64,000 bases of DNA from the NCBI GenBank assembly GCA_007922225.1, contig ML679995.1, positions 424,998 to 488,997 on the forward strand, given 5' to 3'. Origin of the DNA: Emydura subglobosa. Taxonomy: Eukaryota; Chordata; Testudines; Chelidae. Below, piece by piece: positions 52,016 to 63,200 of this stretch (positions are counted from its first letter, which is position 1; each line of letters starts with the position of its first letter). The notes beneath the pieces were generated by a model that worked only from the letters and a program-made list of their open reading frames with translations, did no database searches and was not told the origin of the DNA. Both the position numbers and the translations under genes were made by a program.

Positions 52016-52173
52016 CCCATGTCTAATTTCAGAGTTGGCCTATAACTATTACTCTTCAGTCTTCACTAAAAAGGCTACTAAGCACAATTAATATTAACAA
52101 GAGGAGGGAAGGAATGCAAGCCAAAATAGGGAAAGAAAAGGGTGAAGAATATTTAGGTAAGTCAGATGTATTC

Positions 52174-52254
52174 AAAGGTTTGGGCACCACACTTTAGGAA
52201 AGGTTTGGGCACCACACTTTAGGAAAGGTTTGGGCACCACACTTTAGGAAAGGT
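52174..52254 (+). repeat. 25-bp unit repeated three times
   Basis: The unit, beginning aaaggtttgggcaccacact and ending ttagg, is repeated exactly three times (52174-52248), followed by aaaggt of a fourth. It lies in the CR1-type LINE. Confidence 0.97.
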
Positions 52255-52515
52255 GGCGACAAGCTGGCAAAAGTGCAGAGGAGAGCAAGATAAACGATAA
52301 AAGGTTTACAAAATTTACAAGGCTTACAAAACCTGATTTATGAGGAAAGATTTAAAAAATGGGGCATGTTTAGTCTTCAGAAAAGATGGCTGAGGAGGGA
52401 GACCTGATAACAAATATGTTAAGGGCTGTTACAAAGAGGATGGCAATCAATCGTTCTCCATGGCTACTCAAAGTAGGACATGAAGTAATGGACTTAATTT
52501 GCAGCAAGGAAGAAG

Positions 52516-52681
52516 TAGGCCATGTCTACATTTATAGCAACGCATGTAGTGAAGATACTCTATGTTGATGGAAGAGAGCTCTCCTGTCAGCATTAAAAAA
52601 AACCCCACCCTCGCAAGCAGCATAAGCTGTTGGTGGGAGAAACTCTCCCGCCAACATAGGCGGCAGTGTAGACATAGCCGT
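52516..52681. mobile_element. hAT-like MITE with GTCTACA termini
   Basis: It begins ggccatgtctacatttatag and ends gcagtgtagacatagcc, forming inverted termini. A further inner inverted pair is present (gaagagagctctcctgtcag against ggtgggagaaactctcccgcc). It interrupts the 3' part of the CR1-type LINE. No clear target duplication was seen. Confidence 0.65.
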
Positions 52682-52905
52682 AAAAAGTTTTCTCCTAATA
52701 TCTAACCTAACTATTAGGGCAGTGAAAATCTAAAACAGGCTTCCAAGGGAGGTTGCAGAATCCCCATCACTGGAGGTTTTAAAGAGCAGGTTGAACAAAC
52801 ACCTGCCAGGGCTGATCTAGGTTTACTTCATCTTGTCTCAGTGCAGGGGGCTGGACTAGATGACCTCCTGAGGTCCTGTCTAGCCCTACATTTCTACGAT
52901 ACTAG

Positions 52906-53410
52906 GAAGAGGACTAAAAAACCAGAGGACAACAGGAAGACCAACAGAAACAAACCCAGACTTGCTGTGCAGGGACAGTGGCATTACAGCTGCACCAACG
53001 ATATCCAGAACCCAGCCATTCCTATCGCAACTCTGACAGCCTAAATGCCCCAGATCCAGAATTCCCATAACTGCAATGGTAAAGACACCTGATACAAAGA
53101 CATCCGTACTACTGCTACCCGTGCTACTGCTGCATGTGCCCTCAATAATACAAGCTCACTAACAGCTGAGGAGCCCAGATGTATGGACCCCCATCAGGCC
53201 CATGGTTGTGTTCCTGGAGTTGCACTGCACCATTGCCAGAGGCAGAAAAGACAACCCCTGCCTGCAGCTGGGGCTGCCAAGGACTCTCACATCGCAGGAG
53301 TCAGGCACTGTTTAGGCAGCCGGACTGCAAGGGAAGGATGCACACAGCCAAAGCAACCACACAGATGCAGAAGAAACCTTATTCAGGGCACAGGAATGAA
53401 CCATCCTGAT
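52906..53410. other. Spacer between two LINE copies
   Basis: No recognised gene or repeat. Confidence 0.35.
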
Positions 53411-55400
53411 GTGCAGAAAGAATAGCAAATATGGTAGGCGTCCAGTCTTTGGTGAATTTAACACAAAAAAGAAGCTTACAAGAAGTGGAAGCTTGGTCAG
53501 ATGACTAGGGAGGATTATAAAAATACTGCGCGAGTGTGCAGGAATGAAATCAGGAAGGCCAAAGCAAAATTGTAGTTGCAGCTAGCAAGGGACGCGAAGG
53601 GGAACAAGAAGGGTTTCTACAGGTATGTTACCAACAAGAGGAAGATTAGGGAAAGTGTGGGCCCCTTACAGAATGGGGGAGGCAACCTAGTGACAGAGGA
53701 TGTGGAGAAAGCTGAGGTACTCAATGCCTTTTTTGCCTCTGTCTTCACAGACAAGGTCAGCTCCCAGACTGCTGCACTAGGCAGCACAGAATGGAAAGGA
53801 GGTGAACATCCCACAGTGCTAAAGGAACAGGTCCAAGACTGTTTAGAAAGATTGGACATACACAAGTCCATGGGGCCAGATGCAATGCACCCGAGGGTGC
53901 TGAGGGACTTGACTGATGTGATTTCAGAACCATTGGCTATTATCTTTCAAAGCTCGTGGCAATTGGGGGAGGTCCCTGATGACTGGAAAAAAGCAAATCT
54001 AGTGCCCATCTTTAAGAAAGGGAGGAAAGAAGATCTGGGGAACTACAGACCAGTCAGCCTCACCTCAATCCCTGGAAAAATCATGGAGCGGGTCCTCAAG
54101 GAATCCATTTTAAGGCACTTGGAAGAGAGGAAGGTGATCAGGAACAGTCAACACGGATTCACCAAGGGAAAGTCATGCCTCACCAACCTGATTGCTTTTT
54201 ATGAAGAGGTGACTGGCTCTGTGGATGTGGGGAAAGCGGTGGACGTGATATACCTTGACTTTAGCAAAGCTTTTGATACTGTCTCTCACAGTATTCTTAT
54301 CAGCAAGTTAAGGAAGTATGGGTTGGATGAATGGACTATAAAATGGATAGAGAACTGGCTAGAGCATAGGGCTCAACGGGTAGTGATCAATGGCTCCATG
54401 TCTAGCTGGCAACCGGTCACAAGCGGAGTGCCCCAGGGGTCGGTCCTGGGGCTGGTTTTGTTCAACATCTTCATCAATGATCTGGAGGAAGGGGTAGATT
54501 GCACCCTCAGCAAGTTTGCAGATGACACTAAGCTGGGGGGAGTGGTAGATACCCTGGAAGGTAGGGATAGGATACAGAAGGACCTAAACAAACTGGAGGA
54601 TTGGGCCAAAAGAAATCTGATGAGGTTCAACAAGGACAAGTGCAGAGTCCTGCACCTAGGACAGAAGAATCCCATGCACAGCTACAGACTGGGGACTGAC
54701 GAGCTAGGCAGCAGTTCTGCAGAAAAGGACCTGGGGTAACAGTGGATAAAAAGCTGGATATGAGTCAGCAATGTGCCCTGGTTGTCAAAAAGGCTAATAG
54801 CATATTGGGCTGCATTAGGAGGAGCATTGCCAGCAGATCACAGGAAGTGATCATTCCCCTCTATTCGGCATTGGTGAGGCTGCATTTGGAGTATTGTGTC
54901 CAGTTTTGGGCCCCCCACTACAAAAAGGATGTGGAGAAGTTAGAGAGAGTGCAGCAGAGGGCAACAAAAATGCTTAGGGGGCTGGAGCACAAGACTTATG
55001 AGGAGAGGCTGAAGGAACTGGGCTTGTTTAGTCTGCAGAAGAGAAGAATGAGGGGGGATTTGATAGCAGCCTTTAACTACCTGAAAGGGGGTTCCAGGGA
55101 GGATGGAGCTAGGCTGTTCTCGGTGGTGGCAGATGACAGAACAAGGAGCAATGGTCTCAAGTTACAGGGGAGGAGTTCTAGGTTGGACATTAGGAAAAAG
55201 TTTTTCACTAGGAGGGTGGTGAAGCACTGGAATGGGTTACCTAGGGAGGTGGGGGAATCTCCTTCTTTAGAGGTTTTTAAGGCCCGGCTTGACAAAGCCC
55301 TGGCTGGGTTGATTTAGTTGGGGTTAGTACTGCTCTGAGAAGGGGTTTGAACTAGATACTTCCTGAGGTCCCTTCCAACACTATGATTCTATGAAGAATG
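53410..55400 (+). mobile_element. Best-preserved CR1 LINE: reverse transcriptase and 3' end, one frameshift
   Basis: A 5'-truncated CR1 lacking the endonuclease. 53576-54739 is open for 387 codons. It contains [96 protein letters not shown] and [10 protein letters not shown]. The paired catalytic Asp of the FADD box (residues 316-317) and the LDFSKAFD Asp are intact. The frame ends at ...[13 protein letters not shown], where a G run has four G instead of the five needed. It resumes at 54742-55317 with [20 protein letters not shown] and on to [11 protein letters not shown]. The 3' end is cttccaacactatgattcta. In life, CR1 RT copies RNA at a nicked genomic site (target-primed reverse transcription). 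Confidence 0.93.
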
Positions 55401-57750
55401 TGTGCTCAGAGCAGGGAACAGAGGCTCCCAGGGAAAGGAAAAATGGCTAGCCCAAGAGCCCCTAGGGAGGAAGTGAAGGAGCAATCCTATATTTCTGCTC
55501 CCAGGCAAATGGGCCCAACTATTCCAGGACCAGGGAGCAGACAACTGGGAGAGCATAGCTTGGTGAGGTGAAGGATCCCTTCAGAGAGGTACTTGATTCC
55601 ACCACCACCAACGGAAATTGCCAAAGGATTAAGCCTCTATTCCAGGCCTTCCTGGAGCTGTCCAACATCAGAAATCATCTCTGTTTCTCTCTGACTCCTC
55701 AGAAATGACACGTTCCGTAGGTGGTTATGCTATAAAAAATCAACTGACTGACTAAAATCAAAGACTTGAGCTGGATCAGAAATGTATGTGCTTTTACACT
55801 AAGAGCATCACCTTCAACACAGCACTAAACAAGCAGTTAAAAGACATGACTGAAGCACCACTAAACCAGCAGGCCCTCTACCACATGCTGCAAGTGAAGA
55901 AAGATTAAAAAATTAAAAACATTAACTTTTAACTTTGGCCCAAGATGATTGGCTGAACATGAGACATGATGCAACAATGTACCCAGAGAGTTAAGGACTT
56001 TGAACAAAACATAGCCTGAGTTTTAAACATTAAGGGACTCTATAGAGAGGCACAACATTTACAAAAGCAACTGAAGGAGATTTCACAGCAATGTGACACT
56101 ACCATTACAATCGCCACAGAAATTGGGCTTCATCTAGCTAACAAAGAACTGGAACCACTCTAGGATAAAAGGATATATGCCAAGCACTGAAGAGGGAGAA
56201 AAGACTAAAACCTGGTGGAGGGAACGTAATCCTGAATTCCTTCCTTTTCTCCTAGCACTTAATAAAAGTGAAGTTCCAAAAATGATAACCCCAGTCTATG
56301 TTTATGAAGCAACTGGTATCACAGTTCATAGCATCAAAATTGTGGGAAACTGTAGAAGTCAAAGACAAGAAGAAAGAGGACAGCTGAACTCTGAATTTTG
56401 TCATTTTTTAAAAGTCCTGAGGGGCTTGGACAAAACTTTGTAATAGGCTAGGTGCTGAAAGGACAAGAATTGGTAACGGGTTATTAGTATCCAAGGGCAA
56501 ATAAGAGCACTGCAGGGGCCTAGCTGGTTAGCAGGCTGATGAATACATTTGTGTTTTACTGACAAAACTGCAAGCTTTTCATTTGGAACAATGTGAGCAA
56601 CCACTGCATGTTTGAGAAGCAGCAATGCTCTTAAACTGAATCACAGAGCGTGGGGCTTATCCTTTAATCAAACCTGCCTTAGTGAGGGTCTGAAACCTAC
56701 ACTGCAACTGCATCCAGGGTCAAGTGGCTGGAGGCAGAGCGATGTTGCTGGCACTGCAGGCGGAGGCTGAGGCTGGGCTGGGCCATAGCAGCAGAGTTAA
56801 GGCTGTTTGAGGAGCACTAACTACAACTTTCGCACTTTCAGAGGGATGGGTGTAAGCAAACATTTCATGAATTTCTTATCTACAAACAGACTTCTTCAAA
56901 ATCCTTTGTTCTGGAATTTCCTTTCTCCCCCTCCCCCCCAATGAAACTCAAAATATTGCCAGATGGCTAGGCACACTGTGAATCTGAAGACTATAGAAAC
57001 CTTAAATGTCTGATATGAGCAAGGCGGATGGGGAACTGGGAATGGTCTAGGTCTCACTAAAGGAAAAAGAGCAGTGTTACTGAATTGCTAGCTACTTTGA
57101 GCATTGCAGCGTCCACCTTCCCCAACTGACTGATGTGATGTTCTCCTGCTGCTGCTTAGTCTACTGTCCTCAGGCGGCTTCTTCTCAATTTGGAACATTT
57201 CAAGGCTTCTGGAAACAAGTAATCTTAATGTGGTGGATATATTTTTAGTCATCTGCTTTAGGAGACAAGGACATTGGGGTAGGGCTTGGATGAAAAAAAG
57301 ATACTAACATTGCAGTTGGATTGTTTGTCTTTGGGCACACAGCTCCATTGTGCCATAAATGAATACAAACCTTCAAGTCGTAACTCAAGTCTGTATTGAA
57401 TATATTTATTTCACCAATTTAACATATAAATAATATATAAATAACTCCCATGGAAAGCAAAATACCAGACTGTCTTATGAAAACCATGAATTACTTGGAA
57501 AACACAGAGCTTTGGAATATTCTCTCTCAACTCATTTGGGTGGGTGAAGAAAAGGGCATAAAAGGGCCAGAACTCTCTTTACAGGAAGCTATCTGACATA
57601 CTGCACAGTTTGCTGAATAGCTTAGCTCCCTTGTCTAACCAGAGCTTTTTATAAGCACAGCAGACACATACACAGTGAACATGGACATGGTTTGTAACTG
57701 CCAAGAACTGCACACTCACCAGCAGAGTCACAATATTTATAGCCTCCTAT
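55401..57750. other. Unassigned region, AT-richer
   Basis: No exon of a known gene was recognised. Two small points of interest (a short frame near 56050-56163 and an AU-rich motif near 57395-57460) are given as findings. Confidence 0.35.
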
Positions 57751-57754
57751 ATAG

Positions 57755-59775
57755 ACACAGCGGTTGAATGAATAAATACAATTACCACCTCCATTTTATG
57801 TGCATGATAGACAACTGGCAAAAAGACTCAGACTCAAAAACTAACAGCAAAAAATGTTTTAAGTACATCAGAAGCAGGAAGCCTGACTATCAATCAGTGG
57901 GACCATTATACAATCAAGGTGCTAAAAGAGCTGCCAAGGAAGACAAGACCATTGTGGAAAAGTGGAATAAATTATTTGTGCTGTTCTTCACTGCAGAGGA
58001 TGTGAGGGAGATTCCCACACCTGAGCCATTCTTTTTAGGTGACAAATCTGAGGAGCTGTCCCAGACTGAGGTGTCACTAGAAGATGTTTGGGAACAAACT
58101 GATAAATTAAACAGGAATGTCATCAGGATCAGATGGTATCCACCCAAAAGTTCTGAAGGAACTCAAATGTGAAATTGCAGAACTACTAACTATGGTAAGT
58201 AACCTATCGCTTAAATCAGCTTCTGTACCAGATGATTGGTAGATAGCGAATATGATGGTAATTTTTTAAAAAGGCTCCAGAGGCGATCCTGGTAATTAGA
58301 GGCCAGTAAACCTAAATTCAGTACCAGGCAAATTGGTTGAAACTACAGTAAAAACAGAATTGTTAGACACACAGATGAACAGGATTTGTTGGGGAAGAGT
58401 CAACATGGTTTTTGTAAAGGGAAATCCTGCCTCACTAATCTATCAGAATTCTTGGAGGGAGTCAAGCAAACATGTGGACAAGCATGATCCAATGGATATA
58501 GTGTACTTTAATTTTCAGAAAGCCTTTGATAAGGTGCCCCACCACAGCCTCTTAAGCAAAGCAAGCAGTCACGGGATAAAAGGGAAGGTCTTCTCATGAA
58601 TCAGTAACTGCTTAAAAGATAGGAAACAAAGGGTAGGGAAAAACGGTCAGTTTTCACAGTGGAGAAAGGTAAATAGCGGAGTCTGTACGGGGACCACTGC
58701 TGTTTAACATTAATAAATAATCCGGAAAAAGGGGGTAAACAGTGAGGTGGCAAAATATGCAGATGATACAAAACTGCTCAAGATAGTAAAGCCCAAAGCA
58801 GACTGTGAAGAGTTACAAAAGGATCTCACAAAACTGGGTGACTGGGCAACAAAATGGCAGATAAAATTCAATGTTGATATATGCGAAGTAATGCACACTG
58901 AAAAACATAACCCCAACTATACATACAAAATGATGGGGTGTAAATTAGCTGTTTCCACTCAAGAAAGAGATCTTGGAGTCATTGTGGATAGTCTCTGAAA
59001 ACATCCACTCAACGTGCAGTCACAGTCAAAAATGCTAGCAGACTGTTAGGAGTCATTAGGAAATGGATAGATAAAGACAGTAATTATCATAATGCCATTA
59101 GATAAATCCATGGTATGCCCACACTTTGAATGCTGCATGCAGTTCTGTTTGCCCCATCTCAAAAAAAGGTATTTTAGAAAAGGCACTAAGAATGGCACAA
59201 AAATTATTAGGGGTATGGAACAGCTTCCATATGAGGAAAGATAAAAGACTGGGACTTTTCAGCTTGGAAAAGAGACAGCTAAGGGGGGATATGGTAGAGT
59301 TATATAAAATCTTGACTTATGTGGAGAAATTGAATAAGGAAGTGTTATTTACCCCTTTACATAAACACAAGAACTAGGGGTCACCCAATACAATTAACAG
59401 GCAGCAGGTTTAAAACAAACGTAAGGAAGTGTTTCTTCACACAACACACAGTCACCCTGTGGAACTGGTTGCCAGGGGATGTTGTGAAGGCCAGAACTAC
59501 AACCAGATTCAAAGAAGAATTAGGTAAGTTCATGGAAGATAGGACCATCAATAGGTAATCGCCAGAATGGGCAGGGATGCAGTCCCACACTCTGGGTGTC
59601 CCTAGCCTCTGACTTGCAGAAGGTGGGAGCAGGTGACGGGATGGATCATTCGATGATTGTCCTGTTCTCTTCATTCCCTCTGAATCACCTGCCATGGCCA
59701 CCGTCGGCAGACAGTATACTGGGCTAGATGGACCATTGGTCGGACCCAGTCTGGCCGTTCTTATGTTCTTACAGA
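57755..59775 (+). mobile_element. CR1-type LINE (second family), linker, RT and 3' end, degenerate
   Basis: The frames read NSKKCFKYIRSRKPDYQSVG, TIVEKWNKLFVLFFTAEDVR, MDIVYFNFQKAFDKVPHHSL, VAKYADDTKLLKIVKPKADC, WATKWQIKFNVDICEVMH and RQLRGDMVELYKILTYVEKL. The end is ctagatggaccattggtcgg through tctggccgttcttatgttct. The YADD catalytic box is intact, but there are many stops and frameshifts. The 3' end differs from the ATTCTATGA family, so it is a separate subfamily. Confidence 0.88.
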
Positions 59776-59939
59776 AACCCTGCATCAATTTGGCAGAGTC
59801 TGTAACTGTCATAGTGCAAGAGCTTTCACAGGTGCAGCATCTAGCACTCTGTGCAGAGTCGAAGAACCTTGCTGCTTGCAGTTCAGAATTTAAAAGCTGA
59901 GACAACAGAACTGTGATTTTCCTGAACGCTAGCCATTTG

Positions 59940-60200
59940 CCTCACTGCTGTTTAGGCCAAAAGGAACTATTAGTCTGACTTCTTGCATATCACAGGCCAC
60001 AGAATCTTACCCAGTCACTCCTGTATTAAACCCAATAACTTGTATTTGATTAAACAGCTCTTTCAGAAAGTGTCTTTAAATCAAGATGGGATGCCTAAGA
60101 GATGGAGGCTCCACCGCTTACTTTGGTAATTGGATCCAATGGTTAGTCAGCCTCACTGTGAAAAAATTGTGCCTTAGTTCTGTTGTATTATCTTCCCCGC
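59940..60200 (-). mobile_element. CR1 3' fragment
   Basis: On the minus strand the tail reads through acagaactaaggcacaattt and ggtggagcctccatctct to aagtcagactaatagttcc and ttggcct. This is the same 3' end type as the copies starting at 28994 and 45060, but shorter. Confidence 0.6.
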
Positions 60201-63200
60201 GACAGGAGTTGCAGAAGTTCTAAAAATGTGAACAGACACTATCCAGACTACCTAGCACAGCATGAGCTTAAACATACCTAGACTGTCTTCTCTGCTTTAC
60301 TAGTGAGAGCAGTGCTGTGCTCTGGCTCTCAACGCAGAATAACGCACGGAGCTAAGAAGCTGGCTTCTAGTTACCAGGGACAAAATCATCAGTCACTTTC
60401 TCAAAGAATGAAAACCTATTTTCTAACGCTTGTATCTGAAAGTGATTGCCGATGAGCCTGCCCCACCTGCCTTAGAGGAGGTGAGGAGCATGGGGAAAGA
60501 AGGCAGTAGAACACTTAGGGAGATGGAAAGAAGTGGACTCACCCTCTGCATGGAGTAGACATTGCATCTCTTTTGTGCATTTGGCACCTAGATCCAACAA
60601 TATGTGCAAACATGGACTCATCCATGGGACAGGGCTCAGCTATGCACCAGGCATCCCCAATGGGGTGTTGCCAGGGACTCTCTCAGTTCTTGTACCACCC
60701 TCTCTTCCCTATGGGACAGAGCTTAGCTCAGGACGTTGTATCCTGGATGTGGTCTTCTGAGGACACTCAGATAACCATTGTCCCCTCTTGTGTCATTTTA
60801 TCAGTGCAGAAACCCGACAGTCTGTATCCTGGCCCTGCCTCATGGTTTGGGCAGCCCTTAAAGGGGTTTACGACTAGCAAGATAGCCAGAAGGAAGGTCA
60901 ATAGCTACTTCATTTATTTATATCTTACTTAAAAGACAAACTACAATGACAGAGACCTAGGTCCTTGGTTAGTCTACGCACAAACCTGTTCCAATTGCTG
61001 CTACGCCACTCTGCCCTCCATTGGTTGTTACACTCACTTCTCTTGACTTAAACTAAACTGAGCTCTTTGGAGCTGGGATGGTCTCTCTCGGTTTGTGCAG
61101 CAGCCAGCCCAATTTATCCCTGATCATAGCTAGTGGGTACTAGTTCATGATTAATCCTAAAAGAAAGAAGTGCAAGCATGAGTGTGTGATACACATGCAC
61201 ACTTTAAAAATGGGACTATTAAGCCCTGTGCCGGTTGCCGCCCTCAGCAGTCTACCTGGCTGGTGTGTCCCATTGCACCTCCCATTGGCTCTTCCTAGTA
61301 AGACTCCCAGGGCACAGACCATGTCTTTGTATGGTATTCGGCACCCCGGGGCCCCACTCCCAACCGGGGTTTCTTAGTATCACCATAGTGAAAGCAGGAG
61401 TACACTTATTCCACACTCCGAACCCCCCTTCATTTGGGGAAACAGCCTGACTATTTCTGAAAAGCACAAGTGACAGCTCAGAACCGCTTCTCCCGCCATC
61501 CCCAGGTACCAGACCCTCCCGCCAGGTCACCTACTCACCTTCCCCCAACTCCCCATCACAGAGTGGCTTTGGGCATCGTTTTCGGAGACATGCAGGCAGC
61601 CTGCACTTTGCTGACAGGCTCACATCCCAGTGGCTGTTCGAACAGTATTGGTGGTTGGAGCCAGAGACGTCAGGGAGATGGATAATGACACAGGCTTCCC
61701 AACCAGCTCCCACGGCACAGAGCCCCCTGCAGCTGTGCCCCACACTTCCTCCCAATGGCCTGTGCACACAGCCATGGGTCAGCATGCAGACGGGGAGAGA
61801 GAAGGGTCCCTACACAGGGGAGGGTCAGAGCACAGGATTAAAGCGTTCAGCTGAAGAGAAAAGTCTAATGGGCCAGGTGAGGCAGTTGAGCAGCCCAGTA
61901 TCTACCAGCTCCCTGCCCTGGCCAGGTGAAGCACTGAAAACCCACGACAGTGGGGGCGTAGCGGAATGGGGTTCAAGAGGCCTGAGAGCTCATGTGCATG
62001 AGGCTGAACCAGTGCCTGCTGCCTACTGCGGGCAGGAACTAGACAGCAAACAATCCCAAGATGGGCAGATCAGGATTAGGGACGTATTCAAGTCTTTACT
62101 CGGAATAGCATGGGGGGGCTCAGGAAGCACAAGAGAAAGGGACCCCCAACCCTTTCCAACACCAGGGCATCTAGGAGCTGCACTAGGCTCACGCTGTCAA
62201 GTGAATGAAAGCCAAAACGCTACCAATGCAGACATTCAAACAGCAGTCAGGGCGAGCTGCAAACAAGCAGGATCTGCTCTTGGGAATGACAGTGCCTTCC
62301 CTCCCCACAACCAGACTGAATTCCCCAGGCCTGGCTCAGGATTTCCTATGACTTGGCCACTCCCCTCTTCTCCCAGGAACCATTGCTTCACTCTCCGATT
62401 CTGTTCTGCGGACCTTCTCGACCCCTCTGCCAGCCGAGCAAGCCCTGGCATCGGACCGTGGCTCCACCCCTCTGCCGGAGCGGGAGACAGAGCACATGCT
62501 GGCCAGGAGTCAGGCTGGTCAAGGGAAGCAGCAGCAAGCTGGGCGTTTCCCCTGCAGGGAGTCACAGTGACTACTAAGCGGTGACACTATCACCCGCAGG
62601 TGTCCCTGTTATGGAGCGCAGGTCTGCGGTTTTAGAGCACCTCTCTAGCCAGTCCCCTCGCACCGAGGCCTGGCTACCTACCTGTCTGCCTCTCTCAAGG
62701 GCTGGGCCAGCCAAGCAGGGACGCGCTCCACTCTCACTCAGCACTTAGCCAACTGGGCCCAACAGAGTGTTTCAGAGCACGCCTCTGCGGCAGCTCTCGG
62801 TGGCTGAAGGGGGCCTCCCACCCAGGACCCCACTCAGGGGCAGCTGGGGAGTGGGCCTGCACTGAACCCTCTGCTGGGAAGGGGGTGCCTCTGACTCCAA
62901 GCAGACGCTGCCCAGAGACTGTGGCCTTCAGGGACCCTGCAGGTGCATGGCCAAGCAGGTATGAAGTGGCACGTGGGAGGGGAAGATTGTGTTCCCCAGG
63001 CATTGGAGACTTCCCTGCTCCCACACACTGGGGGGCGGAGAATAACCCCCCACACACCAAAAATGAAATTATATCCTTAATGACATGGGGAAGAGATGCA
63101 AAGTACCCCTTGCCCCCAACACATGACTCCTCAGCCTAACACATGCTATAAACCACTGCTCCGCCTGGTTCTATCTTTGAAAAGCCCCTTGCCGGGCACA

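Larger units (their letters stand above)
50385..52905 (+). mobile_element. Old CR1-type LINE with LTR-like and MITE insertions
   Basis: 50385-51080 decodes, with many breaks, to endonuclease-type text (INGYSLFRKEPVGKMERV, KNCVTMGDFNLSDMLE). 52020-52517 and 52681-52905 decode to the YYSSVFTKKAT block and the 3' end, finishing ctagccctacatttctacga. 51090-52015 does not fit the LINE and is listed separately, as is a MITE at 52516-52681. Confidence 0.65.

Noticed and set aside
52174..52254. Regular repeats as a CRISPR-like array
   Set aside because: The units are directly adjacent without spacers and lie in a LINE of a vertebrate genome.
53576..55317. The long CR1 frames as a host gene
   Set aside because: The [16 protein letters not shown] and FADD motifs and the ATTCTATGA tail identify a LINE reverse transcriptase.
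61655..62584. 309-codon open frame on the plus strand
   Set aside because: Composition is that of random GC-rich sequence, with no domain, no repeat and no splice context.
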